In this document: positions 45,645 through 54,300 of the stretch, one piece after another | Layout of the letters: each line of letters starts with the position of its first letter | How positions within the stretch are numbered: position 1 is the first letter of the stretch | The notes under the pieces: generated by a model | The model's database searches: none | What the model was told of the DNA's origin: nothing | What the model saw: only the letters and a program-made list of their open reading frames with translations | Position numbers and translations under genes: made by a program | Assembly (NCBI GenBank): GCA_035294005.1 | Contig: DATGLT010000294.1 | Coordinates: 1-64,000 of the forward strand | DNA length: 64,000 nucleotides | Source of the DNA: JANXQE01 sp035294005 | Lineage (GTDB): Bacteria > Verrucomicrobiota > Verrucomicrobiia > Limisphaerales > UBA8199 | Direction of reading: 5' to 3'

Positions 45645-46481
45645 TCAATTCGAATCTTGTGAATAACGCCCGTACAGCCGCGCAAATTGAAAGAGCAACT
45701 TACGGGCCGCTTTCCTCACCATTCGCGTGGTTTCCAGTACTTCCCGGTGGGAAATGGGCCCGGACCGAATCCCGGACGCCATATTGGTGATGCAGGACAA
45801 ACCGGCGACTTTCAGCCCGCATTGTCTCGCTGCGATTGCTTCCGGAACCGTGCTCATTCCAACCGCATCGGCCCCCAATTTGGCGAAAGCCCGGATTTCG
45901 GCGGGTGTCTCATAGCTGGGTCCGCTCACCCCAATATAAACGCCGGACCACAAACGGAGCTTGGAAGAACGGGCTGCCCGCCGCAGAAGCCGGATTAGGC
46001 CAGGATCATACAACCGGCTCAGGTCCACAAAGGCCGGCAACCCGTTGGGAGTGTATCCGACCAAAGGATTCACCCCCATCAGATTGATATGATCCTCCAA
46101 AACCATAAAGTCCCCCGGCCGAAATCTTTGGTTGATGCCGCCGGCGGCGTTGGTGAGCAGCACCGACCGCACCCCGAAGGCGGCAAGTACGCGCACCGCA
46201 AAGACCACTTCGGACATCGAACGTCCTTCATAATAATGAGAACGGCCGGCCAGGACGAGGATCGGCTCACCTGCAAGCCGGCCGAGAATCAATTCGCCAG
46301 AATGCCCGGGAACTTGCGCTCGCGGAAAGCCCGGAATCCGGTTGTAAGGCACTTGCGCCTCGGCAACTACCTCACTGAACATTTCGGCAAAGCCGGTGCC
46401 CCCGATGACGGCCAGTTCGGGCCGCAATGACGAAAGCCGCTTTATCCAAGCCGCGCTTGCGCCCGGATCTCTTCGTTTCAT
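45645..46481 (-). CDS. Purine nucleoside phosphorylase (PNP/MTAP family)
   Basis: A 278-residue phosphorylase from ATG 46481 (MKRRDPGASAAWIKRL). The trimeric PNP/MTAP signatures are VIGGTGFAEMF, the phosphate-binding GRSHYYEG, LLTNAAGGIN, EDHINLMG, GVYIGVSGPSYETPAEIRA and GMSTVPEAI, with TNMASGI. It cleaves purine nucleosides with phosphate to base and ribose-1-phosphate. The N-terminal extension of the open frame upstream has no homology and is left out. It diverges from the ThiF-rhodanese gene, 155 bases away. Confidence 0.93.
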   Translation of the reverse strand: MKRRDPGASAAWIKRLSSLRPELAVIGGTGFAEMFSEVVAEAQVPYNRIPGFPRAQVPGHSGELILGRLAGEPILVLAGRSHYYEGRSMSEVVFAVRVLAAFGVRSVLLTNAAGGINQRFRPGDFMVLEDHINLMGVNPLVGYTPNGLPAFVDLSRLYDPGLIRLLRRAARSSKLRLWSGVYIGVSGPSYETPAEIRAFAKLGADAVGMSTVPEAIAARQCGLKVAGLSCITNMASGIRSGPISHREVLETTRMVRKAARKLLFQFARLYGRYSQDSN

Positions 46482-46636
46482 GATCTTGTCACGAGTGGTT
46501 CGTTCTGGTTCTGTGGGTTGCCTGGATTGCCTCCCGACGCGTTCTGCTCTAGACTCAACACACGTTCCTGCAACGGTAGGATCCAGTTGAACGCACCGCC
46601 TGCCATTGACGCAACGGCCATAGAACCTTCGAGCAC

Positions 46637-47785
46637 ATGACTGTGGAATTGAGCCCGGACCAACTCCGCCGATACTCCCGGCACCTGATCCTGCCTGAAG
46701 TCGGCCTCGATGGCCAAAAAAAAATCTGCTCGACGAGTGTTCTGTGTATCGGCGCCGGCGGGCTGGGGTCGCCGCTTGTCTTGTACCTGGCCGCGGCGGG
46801 AATCGGCAAAATTGGCGTGGTTGATTTCGATCGGGTTGAACTGTCAAATTTGCAGCGCCAAATCATCCATGGCAACAGCACGGTTGGAACCCCCAAGACT
46901 CAATCCGCACGGACCAGCATTCATCGGCTGAACCCCGGCGTGGAGGTGATTCTCCATGATACGCGCCTCACCAGCGCCAACGCTCTCGAGATCATCCGCC
47001 CTTACGATATCGTAGCGGATGGCACCGATAATTTTCCGACGCGGTATTTAACGAACGACGCTTGTGTTCTGCTAAGAAAGCCGAACGTTTACGGCTCGAT
47101 TTTTCGATTCGATGGTCAGGCAAGTGTTTTCGCTCCGCACCTGGGCGGCCCGTGCTATCGATGCTTGTACCCGGAACCGCCGCCGCCGGGAGCCGTGCCC
47201 AGCTGCGCCGAAGGGGGCGTGCTGGGAGTCCTCCCCGGTGTTATTGGCGTCATTCAAGCCACAGAAGTTATCAAACTGGCGCTCGGAAAGGGCAATTCTT
47301 TGTTGAACCGCCTTTTGCTCTATGACGCGCTCGAGATGAAGTTCCGCGAGCTCAAACTCCGCCGCGATCCCCAATGTCCCATTTGCGGCGACAAACCCAC
47401 AATCCAAAGCCTAATCGATTACGAAGGTTTCTGTGGTATCCAACCCGCCTCCGATTTTATGCATCCTGATGAAGTCACAGTGCAACAACTCAAGCAAGCC
47501 CTCGACGACCCCAGCCTCGGCATCCACGTGATTGATGTGCGGGAGCCAGACGAATATCAAATCGCTCATATCGAGGGTGTGCCACTCTTCCCTTTGAGCC
47601 AGCTCTCCCAGCGATTAACGGAGCTCGATCCCCAAAGGGCCTACTACATCCATTGCAAAATGGGGGGGCGCTCCATGAAAGCCCTCGAATTCCTTCGGCA
47701 GCAAGGTTTCAAAAACCTCAAGAGCGTTTGCGGGGGAATAACCGCGTGGTCGACCGAAATCGACCCGTCTGTGCCCAGGTACTGA
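46637..47785 (+). CDS. MoeB/ThiF-type adenylyltransferase with C-terminal rhodanese domain
   Basis: A 382-residue MoeBR/MoeZ-like protein. The E1-like domain (1-245) has IGAGGLGSPLVLYLAAAGIG, DFDRVELSNLQRQI and ADGTDNFPTRYL; zinc Cys pairs are in CYRCLYP and CPICG. The rhodanese domain (about 275-382) has the persulfide Cys340 in YIHCKMGGRSM. It adenylates a ubiquitin-like carrier (MoaD, ThiS or CysO) and delivers sulfur to it, for molybdopterin, thiamine or cysteine synthesis; moeA at 38.8 kb makes molybdopterin a good guess. Convergent with jag. Confidence 0.93.
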   Translation: MTVELSPDQLRRYSRHLILPEVGLDGQKKICSTSVLCIGAGGLGSPLVLYLAAAGIGKIGVVDFDRVELSNLQRQIIHGNSTVGTPKTQSARTSIHRLNPGVEVILHDTRLTSANALEIIRPYDIVADGTDNFPTRYLTNDACVLLRKPNVYGSIFRFDGQASVFAPHLGGPCYRCLYPEPPPPGAVPSCAEGGVLGVLPGVIGVIQATEVIKLALGKGNSLLNRLLLYDALEMKFRELKLRRDPQCPICGDKPTIQSLIDYEGFCGIQPASDFMHPDEVTVQQLKQALDDPSLGIHVIDVREPDEYQIAHIEGVPLFPLSQLSQRLTELDPQRAYYIHCKMGGRSMKALEFLRQQGFKNLKSVCGGITAWSTEIDPSVPRY

Positions 47786-47793
47786 ACTCAGCC

Positions 47794-48243
47794 TCAGTGT
47801 TTCGGCCGAAGGAGAATCGCTTTTTTCTCGGTTCCTTCGACCTCGACGCTGTGTGTCTCGATGGTGGGATCGTCCTTAAGTGCCTGGTGAATGATCCGCC
47901 GGTCGAACGCGCTCAACGGCTCGAGTTCGACAACGTCGCCCCACCTGCGCACTTTCTCGGCCGCCTCTTTGGCTTTCTTGACAAGAGCTTCGCGGGCCTG
48001 GGCGCGGTACCCCCCAACGTCCACCATGATCTTGGGTGCGGACGGGTCCTGCTGAAAGAGCAGCCGGTTCGTTACGTATTGGAGATCGGCCAGCGTTTGG
48101 CCCTGGCGCCCGATCAACCTGCCCGAATCCTCGGTTTTCACATCCAGCAACACTCCATCCTCCATGTGATGCTCTTCGACTGTGGACGGGAAGCCCAGCA
48201 GTTCGAGGATTTTCTCCAGCGTGGCTTTGGGTTCGGCAGGCAT
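47794..48243 (-). CDS. jag: Jag/KhpB-like RNA-binding protein (KH-R3H, no Jag_N)
   Basis: A 149-residue RNA-binding protein. An N-terminal helical part (residues 1-25) leads to a KH-like domain with GRLIGRQGQTLADLQYVTNRL, then an R3H domain with SAFDRRIIHQALKDDPTI and a basic end. The N-terminal Jag_N domain of the firmicute protein is missing, giving the shorter form. It is known to bind RNA and affect cell-envelope growth in other bacteria. It lies 44 bases after yidC in the conserved rpmH-rnpA-yidD-yidC-jag order. Confidence 0.92.
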   Translation of the reverse strand: MPAEPKATLEKILELLGFPSTVEEHHMEDGVLLDVKTEDSGRLIGRQGQTLADLQYVTNRLLFQQDPSAPKIMVDVGGYRAQAREALVKKAKEAAEKVRRWGDVVELEPLSAFDRRIIHQALKDDPTIETHSVEVEGTEKKAILLRPKH

Positions 48244-48287
48244 GGCAGGGTAGTTTGTAGTTGACGCGCTTCGAGTGTGACAGGCCC

Positions 48288-50078
48288 TTATTTCCTCTTT
48301 TTTTGAGGCGCCGTCAATACCGGACCTTTTGCGGCGGGAGCAGGGTCGGCCGTGGTGCGGATGAGTTTAGTCTGAACGATGCTGAGCAGGTTCTGCACCG
48401 TCCAGTAAAGCGTCAGGCCGGCGGAGTAGTTATAAAGGAAAACCAGGAACATCAACGGCATATAGCGCATGAGCTTGGCCTGGGCCTGGTCCATTCCCGG
48501 TGAGGGGGGCGTGAGATGCGCTTGCCACAGCATGGTTGCCCCCATAACCAGGGGTAGCAAATTGAAAGGGAAATTAATCCCTGGGATGATGAACAGCGTA
48601 TCGGGGCTTGAAAGATCCCCGACCCAGAGGAACGGCGCCCCGCGCAATTCAATTGCTGAACGAATCATGAAAAAGAACCCAAAGAACACCGGCATCTGGA
48701 TCAGGGTCGGCAAGCAACCGCTCATGGGGTTGATCTTGTGTTCTTTCCAGAATTCCATCATTTTGCGCTGAGCTTTTACGGGGTCATCTTTGTATTTTTC
48801 CTGCAACGCTTTTATCTGTGGTTGAAGCATTTGCATCCGCTTAGCCGACCGGGTGCTGGCCTGGGTGAGCGGCCAGAACACGACCTTGATGATCACCGTA
48901 ATAACGATGATTGCCCAGCCGTAGGGGAGCTTCAGAGTTTGGTGCAGGGCGTTCATTCCCAGCAACAGCGCTTTTGAAAAGAACCCGAAAAACCCGCCGT
49001 ACCCCATCACGGCATCAACGTTGTTGTTTAAGACGGCAGCAATGGTTGCCAGCGTCCGGTATTCTTTTGGACCGGCGAAAATCATCACCTGGTCCGTGAT
49101 CGCCTGATGCGGCGCCAAAGTACGGCCCGGATAAACCAACTCGGCGGTGTAACCGACCGGTTCGCGGACGGAACGATAGGTCAACTCTTCCTCGCTCGGC
49201 TTGGGCAACGGGTTTGTGCGAACGACAACCTGGCTTGCGGGGTCGGTTTGTGGCGGCATTACGATCAAAGCGAAGAACTGGTTGTGCAACGCGACCCATT
49301 CGATGTTCGTCTGCCCGCCTCGATATTCCGCCGGCGGCACGCGGGGCATGCACGCAAAGCCTTTCGTCGAAAAGAAACTTGCGCCCACTTCCTGCGATTT
49401 AGAGCCGTTGTACCACGTGACTCCGACGGCTGAGCCGTCGTCACGCGGGCTCATCGGTGTGGCGGTGCCGGCAAACCAGCGCATCGGCGGAAGCTGCAAC
49501 GGATTATCCGAGCGGTTCTCCAGGCGCACGCTCGCCTTCACGAGGTAATTGCTACTCAAATCGAAATCCTTAACCAGGCTCAGCCCATTGGTGAGCTGCT
49601 TCTCAGCGCGCAGGCCCGTTGCCGTTTGCGTCAGTTTGAAAATGCCGTCGCCTTGAACCGCGCTGCCCCCGAGAATCGCCAAAGTGGGTTCAGGTGTGAA
49701 CGTGTTCAGAGTGGCGACGCGGTTTGTTTGAGACCGATGTTGCCGCGTAGTCGATACCATTTCCGGGTATTGAAGCAACTCCACTTCCTTCAACCCGCCG
49801 CCGTAGGAACTGAAGGTGTAGTGCGCGTAGGCGTTGGTGATTTCCACCAGTTGTTCAGGCAGCGAAACGTCGCGAACTGCAGGATTCGACACAGCGGGAG
49901 CAGCTGACATCTGGGGGAGATTCGTCGAAAACGCGGCTTGATTTGTCTCCAATGCGGCAACCGAGTTTGTCAACGCCGGGGCGGGCTTTGGAGGATAAAT
50001 CTTATTGTTTATCAGCCATTGCAGCGAAAAGTAGGCGATAAAACACGCAGCGAGAATGATGATTGATTTGCGGTCCAT
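48288..50078 (-). CDS. yidC: Membrane protein insertase YidC
   Basis: A 596-residue Gram-negative-type YidC. It has an N-terminal transmembrane anchor (SIIILAACFIAYFSLQWLI), a long periplasmic beta-sandwich domain (about 60-350), and the five-helix insertase core from about 365. The core has TRSAKRMQMLQPQIKALQEKY, NPMSGCLPTLIQMPVFFGFF and the conserved Arg region. It inserts and folds inner-membrane proteins with or without Sec. Length is close to E. coli's 548, with a longer periplasmic part. It lies six bases after yidD. Confidence 0.96.
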   Translation of the reverse strand: MDRKSIIILAACFIAYFSLQWLINNKIYPPKPAPALTNSVAALETNQAAFSTNLPQMSAAPAVSNPAVRDVSLPEQLVEITNAYAHYTFSSYGGGLKEVELLQYPEMVSTTRQHRSQTNRVATLNTFTPEPTLAILGGSAVQGDGIFKLTQTATGLRAEKQLTNGLSLVKDFDLSSNYLVKASVRLENRSDNPLQLPPMRWFAGTATPMSPRDDGSAVGVTWYNGSKSQEVGASFFSTKGFACMPRVPPAEYRGGQTNIEWVALHNQFFALIVMPPQTDPASQVVVRTNPLPKPSEEELTYRSVREPVGYTAELVYPGRTLAPHQAITDQVMIFAGPKEYRTLATIAAVLNNNVDAVMGYGGFFGFFSKALLLGMNALHQTLKLPYGWAIIVITVIIKVVFWPLTQASTRSAKRMQMLQPQIKALQEKYKDDPVKAQRKMMEFWKEHKINPMSGCLPTLIQMPVFFGFFFMIRSAIELRGAPFLWVGDLSSPDTLFIIPGINFPFNLLPLVMGATMLWQAHLTPPSPGMDQAQAKLMRYMPLMFLVFLYNYSAGLTLYWTVQNLLSIVQTKLIRTTADPAPAAKGPVLTAPQKKRK

Positions 50079-50084
50079 TTAAAG

Positions 50085-50351
50085 TCAGGCGACAACGGGC
50101 TTTGCGGAGTGTGCGGGAGGCACAGGATCATGACCGCAACCGCCCCACGGATGGCACCGGCCGATCCGTTTGAGGGCAAGCAACGTCCCGCGCAGAGCAC
50201 CGTGCACTGTTATAGCCTCAAGCGCATAAGCCGAGCAGCTTGGGACATAGCGACAGTGACTAAACGACCCAAACAGAGCCGCCTTCAGAGGAGAAAGCGC
50301 CAGGCGATATGCCCGAATCGCTGAAATCAAGATGTGTTGCGCCAAATTCAC
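50085..50351 (-). CDS. yidD: Membrane protein insertion efficiency factor YidD
   Basis: An 88-residue protein of the YidD/DUF37 family with an N-terminal amphipathic helix (IRAYRLALSPLKAALFG), the family core CRYVPSCSAYALEAITVHG and the C-terminal IGRCHPWGGCGHDPVP with conserved Cys. It helps YidC substrates at the inner membrane. It overlaps rnpA by four bases and is followed by yidC after six, so the three are translated together. Confidence 0.96.
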   Translation of the reverse strand: MNLAQHILISAIRAYRLALSPLKAALFGSFSHCRYVPSCSAYALEAITVHGALRGTLLALKRIGRCHPWGGCGHDPVPPAHSAKPVVA

Positions 50352-50731
50352 GTCCCAGAAGGCCCTTTCAACAATCCTGCTTTCGACAGAGATGTCAAAA
50401 AATCCTGTTCAACCTCGAAAAAACTTTTATTAACGATCGATGGACGAGCTACTAACACCAGATCGACCGGATGCGCAATACGGCTTTGGTGCTGTCGAAA
50501 ACTCTCGCGCAGGAGCCGCCGTGCCCGATTCCTGACAACAGCTCCTCCAATGCGACTGGAGGTGATGACACCCACCCGAGAGGTTTTGCCAGGGCCGAGG
50601 GACATCCAGTTGGCAATGAGACAACCGCATGTCAACCGCTTGCCTTCGGCGCGCAGCCGGGTAAAATCGCGGGCCTGCTTGATTCGAGCAGATCGACCGA
50701 ATCGGAAACGGCCTGAAGACTGGGCGGTCAT
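50348..50731 (-). CDS. rnpA: Ribonuclease P protein component
   Basis: A 127-residue basic protein that assists RNase P RNA in trimming tRNA 5' ends. I used ATG 50731 (MTAQSSGRFRFGRSARIKQA); the frame's longest start reaches 50923 but overlaps rpmH in another frame. Family signatures are RIKQARDFTRLRAEGKRLTC, GVITSSRIGGAVVRNRARRL and RESFRQHQ. It lies between rpmH (17 bases) and yidD (four-base overlap). The RNase P RNA gene is not in the window. Confidence 0.94.
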   Translation of the reverse strand: MTAQSSGRFRFGRSARIKQARDFTRLRAEGKRLTCGCLIANWMSLGPGKTSRVGVITSSRIGGAVVRNRARRLLRESFRQHQSRIAHPVDLVLVARPSIVNKSFFEVEQDFLTSLSKAGLLKGPSGT

Positions 50732-50748
50732 GACCGCGCCGGTCCCCC

Positions 50749-50886
50749 TCAGACAGGCGTCAACCGCTTTCGCCCAACGCGCCGGCGATTGCGCAAAATG
50801 GCTTTGCCGCTCTTGCTCGAATTCCGGTTGAGGAAGCCGTGTTGCCGTTTGCGGCGGATTTTCGACGGTTGATATTGTCTCTTCAT
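50749..50886 (-). CDS. rpmH: 50S ribosomal protein L34
   Basis: A 45-residue very basic protein, read directly from the minus strand: MKRQYQPSKIRRKRQHGFLN, followed by an Arg/Lys-rich stretch and the end RRRVGRKRLTPV. The KRTYQPS-like opening and HGFxxR core are those of L34. The first gene of the rpmH-rnpA-yidD-yidC-jag run, 17 bases before rnpA. It lies under the longer rnpA reading frame, in another frame. A sigma-70-type promoter is seen 75-105 bases upstream. Confidence 0.97.
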   Translation of the reverse strand: MKRQYQPSKIRRKRQHGFLNRNSSKSGKAILRNRRRVGRKRLTPV

Positions 50887-51348
50887 AACAGTTCAAAGCT
50901 GGCCCGCGCGGTTGTTTCCACATGACGCAGTGTCAGGAACCACCCCGAAAACGGAACGCGAGAGCATATCAACCAAGTCAAAAGTGTCAAGCTGCTGCGA
51001 ACTTCGAAAAAACCCCAAAACTTCACCGTTTTTTGGTTCTTACAGCAAAGTCGCAAACCCTGGTTTTCCTGGGGAGAAATGAGCCGCAAAAAGCCTGGAT
51101 CCGGATTCTATTCTCCTTGCCTATTTGCGGCCTCAGTGGGATAGTCAAGTTATGTAGCCCACGCCGCGAGTCTCTTGCGTTGCAATTCAACGGACGGTGT
51201 GTGGAGAGTGCAATCCGGTAAACCGGTATGAATCGCCACTTCTCATTTGGCGGTAACAAGGTGAAACCGTGCGACGTTCGCCAGGCTAATTCTCGGGATT
51301 CTCTTCAGCAGCTTTCCTGGTCGTGAACCCAATTGGAGTGAGGCAAAA
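50887..51348. other. Divergent intergenic region between rpmH and the beta-helix gene
   Basis: About 460 bases between rpmH (minus) and the 1895-residue protein (plus). It contains the rpmH promoter at 50963-50990 and, at its right end, a GGAGTGAGG ribosome binding site just before ATG 51349. I looked for an origin: only one imperfect DnaA-box-like site (TGTTTCCACA near 50914) is present, and no dnaA gene is adjacent, so this is not a supported oriC. Confidence 0.4.
50963..50990 (-). promoter_or_regulatory. Likely sigma-70 promoter of the rpmH operon
   Basis: On the minus strand a perfect -35 TTGACA (50990-50985) and -10 TATGCT (50968-50963, four of six to consensus) are 16 bases apart. The leader to the rpmH ATG would be about 70 bases. 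Confidence 0.6.
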
Positions 51349-54300
51349 ATGAAAACCGCTCTTCGGCTGACCGCGGTCATGGTTCTTCTGGTCTTGCCTC
51401 GGCTTTCCGCCGCCACCCTTTATGTGTCACGGGGGAGCCCGAATCCAACTCCCCCTTACGCAACCTGGGCGACCGCGGCCACCAACATCCAGGATGCAGT
51501 GGACTCGGCGCAAGCCCAGGCATTGATCCTGGTGACCGACGGGGTTTATCCCGGTGGATTGACCGTGGGCAAACCGCTCACTTTGCTGAGCGTCAATGGT
51601 CCCCGCGTTACGGTAATCGATGGCGCCGGCAGCAAACAATGCGTCTCCATCACGAACGGGGTGAACCTGTCCGGGTTCACCCTCACGAACGGGTGGGCCC
51701 AAAACGGCGGCGCCGTTTGGTGCAGTACCACAAACGCCTATGTCACCAACTGTGTCATCGCAGGCAACTCCGCCGCGCAAAACGGAGGGGGCACCTATGG
51801 GGCCACTTTCTACAATTGCCAATTGACCGGCAATTCGGCCACCAGCGGCATCGGTGGAGGAGCCTGTTCCTCCATGCTCTACAACTGCACAGTCACCGGT
51901 AACTCCGCGAGCACCGCCGGCGGAGCCTCCGGGGGCATCCTCTACAATTCGATTATCTACTTCAACAACGCTCCACACGGCGCGAATTACACGAACGTTT
52001 ATTATCTCTTGTATTGTTGCACGACGCCGTTGCCTAATTTCGGCGGTGGCAACATCACCAACGCGCCGATGTTGGTCGACTACGCGGGCGGCGACTTGCA
52101 CTTACAATCCAACTCCCCGTGCATCGATGCCGGCAACAACATGTTCGTGCATGGCGCGACCGACCTCGACGGCAACCCACGCATCTTTGGCGGGACGGTG
52201 GACCTGGGCGCCTATGAGTTTGAACCGTCCGGTCCGCCTTTGATCACCGGCCAACCCTCCAGCCAGACGGCTTTTACCGGCAGCGACGTTACCTTAAGCG
52301 TCGTGGCCGTAGGCTCTCTGCCCCTTTCCTGGCAATGGCAGTTCAAGGGGGTTGCCATCCCGGGTGCCCTTAATTCTACCCTGACGCTGGCGCCTGTGAC
52401 GACCAACCAGGCAGGCAGCTATTCGGTCGTGGTCGCCAACAACCTTGGCTCGGTAACCAGCCAAGTGGCGGTGGTAACCGTAACAAACTCGGCTCCCCGG
52501 ATCGTCGCCCAGCCTCTCGATGCCGTGGCTTATGTCGGTAGCAATGTCACTTTCACCGTTGGCGCGGTCGGCTCCCTGCCCTTTTCGTGGCAATGGCAGT
52601 TTAATGGAACTGCCATTCCGAATGCCACCAACTCGAGCCTGACTCTGACCGCAGTGACGACCAACCAGGAGGGACTTTACTCGGTGATTGTAAGCAATGC
52701 CCTGGGGAGCCTTACCAGCGCAGCAGCCAGTCTCACCGTTGCGGTGCGTACCGGGACCAGCTTTGTCTGGCAGAACAGTCCCAACCCGACGCCGCCGTAC
52801 GCCACCTGGCCCACGGCCGCCCATGCGATCCAGGACGCAGTGGATGCCACCATCCCCGGAGACCAGGTCGTGGTCACCAATGGGATCTACGCGACCGGCG
52901 CCCGGTCCGTAGGTTCAAATGCGCTACCCAACCGCGTCGTAGTGGATAAGCCCGTGACAGTGCGGAGCGTCAACGGACCGGACGTCACGGTTATCATGGG
53001 CTACCAGGTGCCCGGCGAGACCAATGGGTATGCAGCGATTCGATGCGTCTACTTGAGCAGCGGCGCGGTCCTCAACGGGTTTACTCTGACCAATGGAGCG
53101 ACGTTATACCCGGTGGGTAATTTCGATCCGCAGGCTAGCGGAGGTGGAGTCTGGTGCCAGTCGAGCAGTGCGGTGGTAACGAATTGCATCCTGAATGGCA
53201 ACGCGGCAGCTCAGTTCAGCGGAGGCGCAGACGGTGGCACAATCGACAACTGCGCCTTGAGCGGCAACTCAGCCTTATACGGTGGTGGAGCGCATGGTGG
53301 AACGCTCAATTTCTGCACGCTAACCGGTAACTCGGCGCAGTATGGCGGCGGAGCGCATGTCGCCACGCTCAATAATTGCACGCTAACGGGCAACTCAGCC
53401 CAGGTTGAGGGAGGCGGGGCGGAATCTTGCACGCTCGCCAACAGCGCAGTTTTCGGTAACTCGGCGCAGGCCAATGGTGGCGGCGCGGCTTTTTGTACGC
53501 TCACCAACTGCACGGTGACCTTCAACTCGGCGGCGGTTTATGATGGAGGAGCGTACGATTCCATGCTCTACAATTCGATCGTCTACTACAACACTGTGCT
53601 TAATAGCACGAAGATCTCGGACGCGATGTCCAGCACCCTCTATTACTGCTGCAGCACCACCAACAGCGGGGGGAACACCATAACCAATGAGCCTTTTCTA
53701 TTGAGCCCCTGGCGCCCCGCTTGGAATTCCCCCGTCCGGGGAGCCGGCAATTCCGCTTTCGCTGGTGGTTCGGACCTCGATGGCGAGACCTGGCTCAATC
53801 CTCCCTCGATCGGCTGCGATGAATACCATAGCGGTTTGGTTACCGGAGCGTTGAGCGTCGCGATCGTGGCGCCCGTGACCAATGTCGCCAGGGGTGTTGC
53901 CCTGGATCTGATCGGGCAAGTCTCTGGTCGGCCGTCTGCCGCACGGTGGGAATTTGGGGATGGAACGGTCATCAGCAATCGGCTTCACGCCACGCATCAA
54001 TGGCCTGCGGCTGGGGATTACCAGGTGGTCTGGCGGGCTTACAACGATAGTTTACCGGCCGGGGTAACAGCTGCCGTCACAATCCACGTGCTGGATACAT
54101 CGCTGCACTACGTGAACATTGAGAGCACTAGCCCCCTTGCGCCCTACACCACTTGGAGTACTGCGGCCGCTACCATCCAGGACGCCGTTGATGCGGCAAG
54201 TCCAGGCGACGAGATCCTCGTCACCAACGGCGTCTACGCCGCCGGCGGTCGACCCATGGGTACGGATCTCCTGACCAACCGCGTCACGTTGAATAAGCCA

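Noticed and set aside
50887..51348. Possible chromosomal origin next to rpmH
   Set aside because: Only one imperfect DnaA-box-like sequence, no AT-rich unwinding element, and no dnaA.
53211..53525. Minus-strand repetitive frame (SAPPP-type repeats) inside the beta-helix gene
   Set aside because: It is the reverse reading of the NCTLTGNSA rungs; the repeat comes from the sense strand.
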